A stretch of 10,091 nucleotides of DNA from assembly GCA_024695225.1 (NCBI GenBank), contig JAILIO010000088.1, positions 1 through 10,091 of the forward strand. The letters run 5' to 3'. The DNA comes from Lachnospiraceae bacterium. Its GTDB lineage: Bacteria > Bacillota > Clostridia > Lachnospirales > Lachnospiraceae. Both the position numbers and the translations under genes were made by a program. Shown here piece by piece: positions 1 through 6,201 of this stretch (position 1 is its first letter; every line of letters begins with the position of its first letter). A model generated the notes under the pieces. That model ran no database searches. It was not told the DNA's origin and saw only the letters and a list, made by a program, of their open reading frames with translations.

Positions 1-73
1 TAAAGACCACATCCAGAAGAGGCGTGAGATCTAATAAGACATTTTCCCCGTTCCTGTTTCTGTGTCTCCTCAT
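1..73 (-). CDS. ExbD/TolR-family biopolymer transport protein, N-terminal fragment
   Basis: This partial gene starts with an ATG at 73-71 and runs off the window at base 1; only 24 residues are visible. Its ATG overlaps the TGA of the ExbB-like gene in the sequence ATGA, a 4-bp overlap typical of translational coupling. The visible protein is a short basic N-terminus followed by ENVLLDLTPLLDVVF. That matches the start of the single transmembrane helix of ExbD/TolR proteins, where the motif (T/N)PLxDVVF carries the proton-relaying aspartate, here Asp21. Family knowledge: ExbD/TolR dimers sit inside a pentamer of ExbB/TolQ subunits and turn proton flow into mechanical work on a partner. The position directly after an ExbB-like gene strongly supports the call. 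What follows the helix (an ExbD periplasmic-type domain, an OmpA-like domain as in ZorB/MotB, or something else) cannot be seen. Confidence 0.82.
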   Translation of the reverse strand, partial: MRRHRNRNGENVLLDLTPLLDVVF

Positions 74-759
74 GAGTCTCTGCCTTCATTCCCGAATGCT
101 TCGCCTGAGCTGCCCTTATTTCCACTCCGGTATTCTTTGCCTGAGCTGCCCTTATTTCCACTCCGGTATTCTTTGCCTGAGCTGCCCTTGCTATCATTCC
201 CGAAACCTTCTTCTGCGCCGCTCCTGCTCTCCCGCTCGAAGAGCTCACTTAAACCGATCCTGCTCTTGAAGTCGTCCAGCATCACATCAGTTGCGTTTAT
301 TACCCTTGAAGGGTAGACCGCGTCAACCGCCTTCAGCACTATGGCCACGGAAAGCCCGTAGAACGTGGTGTCGAGAGCTGTGGTCAGGCCCGCCATCATG
401 GAGTCCACATCTCCCAGGTTTCCAAGGAGCCCGTAGACCGTGCCCAGGATACCCAGCATGGGAAATATGGGTATAAGCTGGGCGTACATGTTGTGGAGCG
501 AACAGGCGTCGTTAAACCTGGTCTCATAACTCCTGATGGTATCCGGAGTCACGGCTGCGTCCCGGTCACTTACGGAATGGAGTTCCCTCGAATCCGGATC
601 CGCAAAATATCTCCGGTTATCCCGGTTCACGGCCTCGCTTATGTTGTCTCTCTGTGAAGACAGCCTGGACGCATTCTGCAAAAGCAGGATCAAAAGCGCG
701 ATCCCAAGCAGTATGATCACCAGATTCCATGGGTCTGTGATCCTGGATATGATATTCAT
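70..759 (-). CDS. MotA/TolQ/ExbB-family proton channel protein with repetitive C-terminal tail
   Basis: This 229-residue membrane protein is the channel half of a proton-driven stator. Helix 1 is around residues 12-28. A polar loop of about 65 residues follows. Helix 2 (about 94-114) contains PMLGILGTVYGL, and helix 3 (about 127-148) contains TALDTTFYGLSVAI. These are the two signature segments of the ExbB/TolQ/MotA superfamily; the Thr residues of helix 3 normally line the proton path. Residues after about 175 are hydrophilic and repetitive: a 12-residue unit, GSSGKEYRSGNK, occurs twice in perfect form with degenerate copies on both sides. Family members usually end in a helical cytoplasmic domain, so this disordered-looking tail is unusual. 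The ATG at 759-757 overlaps the stop of the upstream HAD gene by 4 bp and has a GAGGAGG ribosome binding site. The stop overlaps the ExbD-like start by 4 bp. The driven partner is not identifiable here. Confidence 0.88.
   Translation of the reverse strand: MNIISRITDPWNLVIILLGIALLILLLQNASRLSSQRDNISEAVNRDNRRYFADPDSRELHSVSDRDAAVTPDTIRSYETRFNDACSLHNMYAQLIPIFPMLGILGTVYGLLGNLGDVDSMMAGLTTALDTTFYGLSVAIVLKAVDAVYPSRVINATDVMLDDFKSRIGLSELFERESRSGAEEGFGNDSKGSSGKEYRSGNKGSSGKEYRSGNKGSSGEAFGNEGRDS
103..189 (-). repeat. 36-bp in-frame tandem repeat in the ExbB-like tail
   Basis: The 36-bp unit is present at 103-138 and 139-174 with no differences, and its first 15 bases recur at 175-189. Diverged copies extend the pattern on both sides in the protein (EGFGNDSKGSSG before, GEAFGNEGRDS after). 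The unit is exactly 12 codons, so changes in copy number would lengthen or shorten the tail without breaking the frame. Two identical adjacent copies suggest a recent duplication. Confidence 0.9.
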
Positions 760-1274
760 GATCCCTCCTCTTCTTCATTATCGCCGAAATCTCTTTTTCT
801 TATGCTCTCCGCATGGGCGATTATCTTTTCTTTCCACTCGTCGTCTTCGGCTTCCAGCTGAAAGACGTTGTAACCGTACTGCCGTCCAAGGGTACAGACA
901 ATGGCCTCGTCGTCAATGTGAAGCGATATCCTGTACCTGCTGGGCAGTTTCTGGGGCAGGGTTTCTTTGTGTCCCTGCTGAACTTCCTTCAGGTGTCTCG
1001 TCCCGTTCACCACTCCGTCGAAAATAACCCCGTAACACAGGAACAAACCCCTGATATAGCGTTCCGACCTGAAGGACGAAGTGTACACCCAGACTTCGTA
1101 GCCCATTTCGTGAAGAGTGCGCACAAGTTCCGGGGTACCCAGTCTCAGCCTCTCCCTGAAGATCTTGTTGAACGGAAATATAAGTTCCGGCTCCGTCTTG
1201 TGAGTGCTGGGAGAAACGAAGAGGACTTCATCCAGGTCAAATGAGACCCTCATTTTCCCGTTATCTTTTTTCAC
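756..1274 (-). CDS. HAD-superfamily hydrolase-like protein, stand-alone
   Basis: This is a cytoplasmic protein of up to 172 residues with the motifs of a haloacid dehalogenase (HAD) phosphatase. Motif I is SFDLDEVLF (Asp13 nucleophile, Asp15 general acid), motif II is VYTSS (Thr65/Ser66), a basic stretch around NGTRHLKE could supply motif III, and motif IV is HIDDE (Asp121, Asp122). There is little room for a large cap domain. The substrate is unknown; a small phosphoester or a phosphoprotein is possible. The protein aligns along its length with the C-terminal half of the upstream ParB-HAD protein, sharing (F)P(Y/F)N, ER(L/I)RLG(T/I)P, GY(E/D)(V/I)W(V/I)YT and DG(V/I)V(N/T)GT, so the two are paralogues. 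The start is uncertain: GTG at 1274 overlaps the upstream gene by 14 bp with AAAGGA about 11 bp before it, while ATG at 1253 also keeps all motifs but has a poorer site. The acidic C-terminus EEEEGS is encoded by the next gene's ribosome binding site. Confidence 0.82.
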   Translation of the reverse strand: MKKDNGKMRVSFDLDEVLFVSPSTHKTEPELIFPFNKIFRERLRLGTPELVRTLHEMGYEVWVYTSSFRSERYIRGLFLCYGVIFDGVVNGTRHLKEVQQGHKETLPQKLPSRYRISLHIDDEAIVCTLGRQYGYNVFQLEAEDDEWKEKIIAHAESIRKRDFGDNEEEEGS

Positions 1275-2151
1275 TGTGCCTGAGATCCTTTATTATGTCG
1301 GTGACTTCCTGTGTCCAGCCGGATGGGTCGGCCTTTATCTCGTAGTCCTCGAATTCCTTCGAGCCCTCGAAGGTGCGGAGCACTGCGTCCATGTCAATGT
1401 GGATGGTCTCGTTGTACTGCTCCCCGATCAGGGCGTTGGTGCGGTGCCGCAGCGCCGAATGCCCCTTCATCTTTCGGGCAGTACCGGTTACGATCCCGTC
1501 CAGTTTCACGGAATATTTTTTGAAATAATCCCGTACATAGTCAAAGGAATAGTACTTTGCCGTATAGATCCAGATATCGTAGCCCTGCATTCCCAGATTG
1601 TGGAGAAGCGCCGGGATCCCCAAGCGTATCCGTTCCTTGTACATCCTGTTATAAGGGAAATGAAGAGGCTTTTCTGCGGGCACATTCTCATCCTTGCAGA
1701 ACACCACCTCATCCAGATCCAGGGTGATCCTGCGATCATGTTCGGAGTTCATGACCATCTTCTCGATATCCGTCTCCTGAGTCAGGTTCACGATGGAGAT
1801 CGGCACCCACTTGAGCCCGCACCTCATGGCAGCCGCCCATCTGTGGTGGCCGTTCAGGATCATATAACCTTCGGGGCTCACCTTCTCAACCATCAACGGT
1901 TCATCTGAAATGTCGGGTTTTATGGTGCCGAACTGCCTTATCATTTTCTCATATTTGGAAATGATCTGATAATTAGGACCTATCTGGGGAAAGCAGAACT
2001 CGTCATCCGGATTCGGGTGCAGTTTGTCGGTCCTCGCCCATTTGACAACTGCCCGTTCCAGGGAGCTTGCCTTTACGGGTACCATCACATTGCCGTACCG
2101 TTTGAGCTGATCCGCCATATAATCTTCAAGTTTTGTGTTCGTTGAGGCCAT
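1261..2151 (-). CDS. ParB/sulfiredoxin-fold domain fused to a HAD-like domain
   Basis: This is a 296-residue, probably cytoplasmic, two-domain protein. Residues about 20-135 look like a ParB/Srx-fold domain: V-x-V-K near the start, a helical stretch, then YMILNGHHRWAAAMRCG (about 96-112), the GHHR form of the ParB box II motif, and WVPISIVN. GHHR-type proteins are generally not plasmid-partition ParBs; relatives include nucleases, sulfiredoxin and the free-serine kinase SerK, all nucleotide- or phosphate-handling. Residues about 141-275 form a HAD domain: motif I TLDLDEVVF (Asp145, Asp147), motif II IYTAK (Thr197), a basic GTARKMKG segment, and motif IV HIDMD (Asp253, Asp255). The HAD half is a paralogue of the next gene. 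The ATG at 2151 has AGGA six bases upstream. No HTH or centromere-binding domain is seen, so a role in chromosome segregation is unlikely. A kinase/phosphatase pair in one chain is an attractive guess, not shown. Confidence 0.78.
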   Translation of the reverse strand: MASTNTKLEDYMADQLKRYGNVMVPVKASSLERAVVKWARTDKLHPNPDDEFCFPQIGPNYQIISKYEKMIRQFGTIKPDISDEPLMVEKVSPEGYMILNGHHRWAAAMRCGLKWVPISIVNLTQETDIEKMVMNSEHDRRITLDLDEVVFCKDENVPAEKPLHFPYNRMYKERIRLGIPALLHNLGMQGYDIWIYTAKYYSFDYVRDYFKKYSVKLDGIVTGTARKMKGHSALRHRTNALIGEQYNETIHIDMDAVLRTFEGSKEFEDYEIKADPSGWTQEVTDIIKDLRHSEKR

Positions 2152-2236
2152 TATCTTTCCTGTTCTCTCGTATTCAACGTGGATGTCTGTTTAAACTCCC
2201 CTGTATGTTGTCAAGGGGTATGCCTTTATTTTCATC

Positions 2237-3970
2237 TCACTTCGTCCTGTCCCTCATGTCCCCTATGGGTTCGGTATTCACCATGTGCTGTCTCAGGGAG
2301 AATGACATATGGGTCCCATTGCCGGGCTCGCTTTCGATCCTCAGAGCCGCCCCCATCTTCTCCAGCAATGCCCTTGTGATGAGCAGTTCAAATCCGGCAT
2401 GTGACTTATACTGATCGCTGTTATTTTCATAATACTCAAAGCCTTCAGTGAGTTTCTTTATATCCTCAGGACCTATGCCGCCTCCCGTGTCGATGACAGA
2501 TACCTGAAGGACCACATCATCAGGGTCTCCTGAAGCGGGAATGCGCACCACACTGAAGGTCACGCCCCCGCTCTCTGTGTATTTCACGGCGTTGGTCAGG
2601 AGATTTGTGATTATCTGTCTCAGCCTGGCCACATCACCTTCGAGCACACATGGAAGGCTCCTGTCGAATCCGGTCTTCAGGGAGATCCCTTTTTTCTCTG
2701 TCATGTTCCTGACAAAGTCCTCCATGTCCTCCAATAGCGGCCTTAATTCGTACTCAACCTCGTTTATTTCCAGACGTCCGGACTCAAGCAGCGCATAATC
2801 CATAATGTCATTGGATATGCATACCAGCGCGTTCCCGGCATTTTTTATGTTGTCGGAGCACGCATCCATGTCGGTCTCCTCATTTCTGTGGATGATCCTG
2901 CCATTGGTCTCCAAAATGGTATGTATCGGGCTCTTCAGTTCGTTTGACATATTGGTCAGGAAACCGGTTTTCGCCCTGTTCGCCGCCAGGGCCATTTCCG
3001 TGCTCTTTTCCAGTTTCTCAGCCTCAACGCTTCTTTTATTTGCCACCATCAGTATGATCAGCACCCCGGCCACGAATATGATGGTGACCATGGTGGTGAG
3101 TATCAACGGTATCCGGAGTTTCGCATAAACCGGAGTGGTGTCGATCACCGATGCGCAGAGCCACCCGTTTTCCAAGGCTTTCGTGTATACGATGTATTCA
3201 ACTTCGTTGTGGTACACGGAAAATGAGGCGGTGTCCACGGAACGGTAGGCATCGATAACCGCGCTTCCAAGAGATCCGTCCTCCTTGAGATAATTATTCC
3301 CGATCTCGGACTTGTCGGTGTGGGCGACCACCGAATAATCGCCGCTCAATATCATTATCAGATCTGCACCGTTCTGCCTGGAAAGATCATCAATGATGCT
3401 CTGCACATGTTCCATATGCACATCCATCGCTATGACGCTTTTCGCATCCCCCAGGGTCTTCACCAATGTGATAATGGTCTGCCCTGTCTTGGCGTCGATG
3501 TAAGGGTTCACCACCACGACCCTGCCGAAATTCGCCTTGGCTTCGATATACCAGGGCCTGTCAATAGGATTGAAATCATCATCCGGTGTCCATTCCCAGT
3601 CATATGAATCGATATATTTGCCGTTGATGTATCCGTACAGACCATCCTTACATTCCGGCACCATGTTCTGAACGGCCGATCCCTGCTTCACCATGTAATC
3701 GTGGATCGTAGCCTCAGGCACGTTGTCATTTATCATATCGTCCAGGGTGTAAGCCACAAGGCTTATGGTATCTATCCCTTTGGTGAGGTACCTGTCTATC
3801 TGCTCTGCGGAGCTGACGGCTCTCACTTCGCCCTCCACGATCATGCGGGATCTGGTCTCGGAATAAAGCATGGAGTAATAAAGGATTATTATGCCGACAA
3901 AAAAGACTATCAGCAACAAAGATCCCACGGTTCCCTTTGTGAAATTGTTCTTGTTTTTCAGATCATTCAT
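2237..3970 (-). CDS. dCache-domain histidine kinase-like protein, probably a pseudokinase
   Basis: This is a 577-residue membrane protein. Helix 1 is at about 16-36. The extracytoplasmic domain at about 37-285 looks like dCache_1 (DRPWYIEAKANFG at 137-149, NPYIDAKTGQ at 155-164). Helix 2 is at about 287-310, followed by a short linker, a dimerisation/phospho-acceptor region (about 335-400) and an ATPase domain (about 440-560). The H-box reads FLTNMSNELKSP where the family has NMSHE(I/L)(R/K)xP: codon 343 is AAC (2944-2942), so the phosphorylated His is replaced by Asn. The N-box (LRQIITNLLTNAVKYT, Asn456 and Asn460) and G1 box (DTGGGIG, 494-500) survive. The G2 box, normally GTGLGL, is HAGFEL. 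Autophosphorylation is therefore not expected. It may act as a ligand-gated scaffold or work with another kinase. No response regulator is in view. It lies 76 bp after the lipoprotein gene; no strong ribosome binding site is seen before the ATG at 3970. Confidence 0.9.
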   Translation of the reverse strand: MNDLKNKNNFTKGTVGSLLLIVFFVGIIILYYSMLYSETRSRMIVEGEVRAVSSAEQIDRYLTKGIDTISLVAYTLDDMINDNVPEATIHDYMVKQGSAVQNMVPECKDGLYGYINGKYIDSYDWEWTPDDDFNPIDRPWYIEAKANFGRVVVVNPYIDAKTGQTIITLVKTLGDAKSVIAMDVHMEHVQSIIDDLSRQNGADLIMILSGDYSVVAHTDKSEIGNNYLKEDGSLGSAVIDAYRSVDTASFSVYHNEVEYIVYTKALENGWLCASVIDTTPVYAKLRIPLILTTMVTIIFVAGVLIILMVANKRSVEAEKLEKSTEMALAANRAKTGFLTNMSNELKSPIHTILETNGRIIHRNEETDMDACSDNIKNAGNALVCISNDIMDYALLESGRLEINEVEYELRPLLEDMEDFVRNMTEKKGISLKTGFDRSLPCVLEGDVARLRQIITNLLTNAVKYTESGGVTFSVVRIPASGDPDDVVLQVSVIDTGGGIGPEDIKKLTEGFEYYENNSDQYKSHAGFELLITRALLEKMGAALRIESEPGNGTHMSFSLRQHMVNTEPIGDMRDRTK

Positions 3971-4046
3971 ATCTTTAGCTCTATCTTTACTGACCGGCTT
4001 TGAAAAGTTTCTCTACAGGTCCTGATTTACGCCGTCCGATATGTTG

Positions 4047-4856
4047 TCAGTGTATGATGGTCACATCGCTTCCGAACCAGCGCATTGAGATCTCGTTCAA
4101 GGTCCCGTCAGCCTTCATTTCCTTGAGCGCCCTCTCAACACCGTTTTTCAATGCATTATCACCTTTTCTGAAGCCTACTGCTATCTCCTCATCCGCCAGA
4201 TTCCCTGGGAGTACCCTCATATCGCTGTAATACTTGTCCAGGCAATAATACGCAAAGACCGAATCGATGAGAACCGCATCCAGGCTGCCTTCCCTGAGTT
4301 TCCTGAGAAGGTCCAGATTGTCTTCAGACGCTATCCCCACCATGTCGCTGCATCTGTCGGAAGCGTTGAACACATCCAGCCCCGTTGAACCGGCCTGCAT
4401 ACCCACCCTTTTCCCGGAGATCTCATCAATAGACCTGATATCGCTGTCGGCAAGCACCACGAAAATAAGTTCGTTTCTGAGATAAGGTTTTGAAAGTGTC
4501 ATCAGTTCTGCCCGTTCTTTATTTACGGACAAGCCGTTCCATATGCAGTCGATCCGGCCCTGTTCCAGCTCGTCCAGCTTGGCGTCCCAATTTATGGGCT
4601 GTAATACCAGTTTGACCCCGATCCTGTCGCAGACTTCTCTGGCCAGATCTATATCAAAGCCTTCCACATTGCCGCCATCTTCAACAAATCCAAAGGGCGG
4701 GAAGTTTGCGTCAAACCCAAGAACAAGTTCCCCGGAATCCCTGACCTTCTCCATTGAACGGTCCTGATCCGTGCTCAAACTGCACCCTGCCATGCTCACC
4801 GCAACTGCAAGTGCCATAAGACATACCGATATCCGTTTTATGATCGAGTCTCTCAC
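4047..4856 (-). CDS. Amino-acid-type solute-binding lipoprotein (SBP_bac_3 family)
   Basis: This 269-residue family 3 periplasmic-binding-type protein should be anchored outside the cytoplasmic membrane. Residues 1-25 are a lipoprotein signal: basic KR, a hydrophobic stretch, then the lipobox MAGC with Cys25 as the lipidated residue. The mature part has the family signatures: GFDANFPPFGF (47-57), VEGFDIDLAREV (64-75), IWNGLSVNKERAELM (105-119, with Arg115 where polar amino-acid binders grip the ligand carboxylate), SKPY (122-125), and VLIDS (195-199, Asp198 for the ligand amine). Length is normal. The start is GTG at 4856, chosen because GAAGGAG sits about 8 bases before it; the ATG one base upstream is followed at once by a stop. 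No permease or ATPase gene is adjacent, so it is either an orphan importer subunit using another transporter or a sensory co-receptor for the dCache protein encoded just downstream. The exact ligand is not readable. Confidence 0.9.
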   Translation of the reverse strand: MRDSIIKRISVCLMALAVAVSMAGCSLSTDQDRSMEKVRDSGELVLGFDANFPPFGFVEDGGNVEGFDIDLAREVCDRIGVKLVLQPINWDAKLDELEQGRIDCIWNGLSVNKERAELMTLSKPYLRNELIFVVLADSDIRSIDEISGKRVGMQAGSTGLDVFNASDRCSDMVGIASEDNLDLLRKLREGSLDAVLIDSVFAYYCLDKYYSDMRVLPGNLADEEIAVGFRKGDNALKNGVERALKEMKADGTLNEISMRWFGSDVTIIH

Positions 4857-4896
4857 ATTCGCGCTCCTTCAAAAAAATACAATATTACAGAATATG

Positions 4897-4925
4897 ATTA
4901 TACCCTTTTTGCTGGGATAATAAAA
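4897..4925 (-). promoter_or_regulatory. Probable sigma-A promoter of the six-gene cluster
   Basis: On the minus strand GGGTATAATC gives a perfect -10 box (TATAAT, 4902-4897). Seventeen bases further upstream the -35 position reads TTTTAT (4925-4920), a poor match. Transcription would begin near 4890, leaving a leader of about 34 nt with an AAGGAG ribosome binding site before the GTG at 4856. The weak -35 box suggests low basal activity or an activator. Confidence 0.6.
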
Positions 4926-4952
4926 GCGTTCCGGAGCATTTTGCCCCGGAAC
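4914..4952 (-). terminator. Hairpin terminator downstream of the methyltransferase gene
   Basis: GTTCCGG (4928-4934) pairs with CCGGAAC (4946-4952). After one mismatch, the inner GCA/TGC continues the stem around a TTT loop. Read on the minus strand, the hairpin is followed by GCTTTTATTAT, a fair though interrupted U-tract. It lies about 140 bp after the methyltransferase stop and just upstream of the next promoter, a sensible place to separate two transcription units. Confidence 0.6.
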
Positions 4953-5091
4953 TTATCGTGAATATATATGTGTGAATTGCATGCAAAGACGGGATATGGT
5001 TCCGTGTTGTTCACGTCGGGATTTCTCCGCCACTGATCCTGCGCCCATGTTCATGACGAGAGGTCATACAAATCGACCGTGACACCGGATC

Positions 5092-5871
5092 TCACCACTT
5101 GAATATTGCCAGCCTGTTGTTCAGATTTTTTCCTATTATCGCAAATATTTTTCCGCGAATGGAGTATTTTTTCATCTCCTCATTGTAGCTTTTCTCCTGC
5201 ACCAGACTCATTCTGGGCTCCAGCTCAAGATATTCCATGCCCGACTTCGTCCCCCATCCAAATGTGGCATTCGTATACTTAACTGCGTCATGCTGTTTGC
5301 TGTGTTTTTCCATAAAAGGAGAATGAAGTTCAGCCAGCAGGTATCCATGTTCAAAGCTGTCGCAGAGCATATTCAGACAGGTTTTCACCTGATCCCTGGA
5401 AAAGTATTCCAGCACGCCCTCCATAACGATAATGTTCATGTCCTTCTTTGGCAGATTTTTGGTCCACTCTCCATCCAGGGCGCTCCCGTCCATCATGGTA
5501 CATCTGTCCCTGTCCTCATATACCTTTCTCCTGACTGCGATCTGATCGGGGAGATCCACATCAAACCATGTGACATGCCCGTTATCCACCTGCGAAAACT
5601 TGTCATCAAAACCGCATCCCAGGTTTACGCATAATGCATCAGGGTATTGTTTCAAAAGATTCTTAAGCGCTGTCCTGTACATGATAGTTCTGGCAACCAC
5701 TCCTTCATGGGACATGAAGGGATCATATTTGCTCACGTCAACACCCAGGGTCTCAATGATCTCCTTTGCTTTCTCGTCTTTGATCCTGGCGTCAGGTCGT
5801 GCAGTCTCACTGGCTTTTATTGCCAGGGGGATCAACGCTGTCTCCTGAATGTCACCAAATTTTAAGTCCAT
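5092..5871 (-). CDS. SAM-dependent methyltransferase of the leucine carboxyl methyltransferase (LCM) family
   Basis: This 259-residue cytoplasmic protein resembles the LCM/COG3315 class of small-molecule O-methyltransferases. An N-terminal helical region (about 1-76) includes a run typical of the family (RARTIMYR-like, 60-66 here VARTIMY). The SAM-binding core follows: CVNLGCGFDDKF (81-92, glycine-rich loop), WFDVDLPDQIAVRRKVY (102-118, acidic residue for the SAM ribose and the DLP motif), MMDGSALDGEW (126-136), and IIVMEGVLEYFS (147-158, motif IV, where EGVLEY is highly typical). The rest covers the usual C-terminal strands. Length is normal. The ATG at 5871 has an AAAGGAG site with good spacing. 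It is probably a single-gene unit, with its own promoter upstream and a terminator downstream. Bacterial members often act on polyketide or other carboxylates; the substrate here is unknown. Confidence 0.88.
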   Translation of the reverse strand: MDLKFGDIQETALIPLAIKASETARPDARIKDEKAKEIIETLGVDVSKYDPFMSHEGVVARTIMYRTALKNLLKQYPDALCVNLGCGFDDKFSQVDNGHVTWFDVDLPDQIAVRRKVYEDRDRCTMMDGSALDGEWTKNLPKKDMNIIVMEGVLEYFSRDQVKTCLNMLCDSFEHGYLLAELHSPFMEKHSKQHDAVKYTNATFGWGTKSGMEYLELEPRMSLVQEKSYNEEMKKYSIRGKIFAIIGKNLNNRLAIFKW

Positions 5872-5912
5872 ACCTTACTCCTTTCACAGATTGCCTGTAA
5901 GCACTGCCTGAA

Positions 5913-5948
5913 ATTAGTGTTATCTAACGTCTCTATAATAACACTAAT
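5913..5948. promoter_or_regulatory. Perfect 11-bp inverted repeat, likely operator of the methyltransferase gene
   Basis: ATTAGTGTTAT (5913-5923) and ATAACACTAAT (5938-5948) are exact reverse complements separated by 14 bp. The arms are about 1.5 helical turns long with centres about 25 bp apart, a geometry suited to a dimeric or paired-dimer regulator. The right arm overlaps the predicted -10 box, so a bound protein would block polymerase. A start site near 5928 falls between the arms, which argues against an RNA hairpin role and for a DNA operator. Confidence 0.6.
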
Positions 5949-5963
5949 ATTCTTTTTTGTGAC
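5935..5963 (-). promoter_or_regulatory. Probable promoter of the methyltransferase gene
   Basis: On the minus strand GTCACA (5963-5958, four of six matches to TTGACA) and TATTAT (5940-5935, five of six matches to TATAAT) are separated by exactly 17 bp. The start codon lies about 65 bp downstream of the -10 box. The -10 sits in the right half of the 36-bp inverted repeat. Confidence 0.5.
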
Positions 5964-5977
5964 TAGTATTTTTATTT

Positions 5978-6027
5978 TTCTGTTGATTTTTTCTGTATTT
6001 GACCTTCTGTTGATTTTTTCTGTATTT
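5978..6027. repeat. 23-bp direct repeat, period 27
   Basis: The stretch starting TTCTGTTGATTTTTT and ending CTGTATTT occurs identically at 5978-6000 and 6005-6027, with 4 bp between. It lies upstream of the methyltransferase promoter, at roughly -50 to -100 from the start site. It may be an upstream regulatory site or simply slippage in T-rich DNA. Confidence 0.8.
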
Positions 6028-6105
6028 TGGACTTGCCGGATGAGTTATCCGTTTTCCAATGACTGATGCTGTCTTTTCTCTCCGGCGGAAGCCGCCAACG
6101 CACAG

Positions 6106-6148
6106 CAAATAAGCGGCACAAGTCCTGATTTACATGGATTTGTGCCGC
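6106..6148 (-). terminator. Probable terminator of the vWA gene
   Basis: GCGGCACAA (6113-6121) pairs with TTGTGCCGC (6140-6148). After one mismatch, TCC/GGA (6123-6125 and 6136-6138) extends the stem around a 10-nt loop. On the minus strand the stem is followed by TTATTTG, a weak U-tract. It lies about 115 bp beyond the vWA stop. Termination may be incomplete. Confidence 0.5.
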
Positions 6149-6201
6149 CGGTATCGTATACTCTTTCAGATTTTCAGGTTCTCGTTCTCCGCCCTTTCAG
6201 G

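Noticed and set aside
1..759. Zorya defence system (ZorA/ZorB)
   Set aside because: The ExbB-like protein is short and lacks ZorA's long helical tail, ZorB's OmpA-like domain cannot be checked, and neither ZorC/ZorD nor ZorE is seen. Only a general resemblance of the stator pair remains.
1204..1908. Plus-strand 234-codon frame opposite the HAD genes
   Set aside because: It lies antisense to two well-supported HAD-domain genes, has no recognisable domain, and is best explained as a shadow frame.
1261..2151. Chromosome or plasmid partition ParB
   Set aside because: Only the ParB-like N-terminal fold is present, with GHHR rather than the usual partition-type box. There is no HTH, no ParA neighbour and no parS-like site, and the C-terminal half is a HAD domain.
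2180..2214. Promoter before the ParB-HAD gene (perfect TTGACA at 2214-2209, minus strand)
   Set aside because: At 16-18 bp spacing the -10 position reads AAACAG, AACAGA or ACAGAC, which is not convincing; the sequence may be chance.
4047..4856. Part of a complete amino-acid ABC importer operon
   Set aside because: No permease or ATPase gene is found on either side; the next genes are the dCache protein and, across a terminator, a methyltransferase.
6084..6096. GGCGG-AAG-CCGCC hairpin as a terminator
   Set aside because: It is stable, but it is followed by no T-rich tract on either strand.
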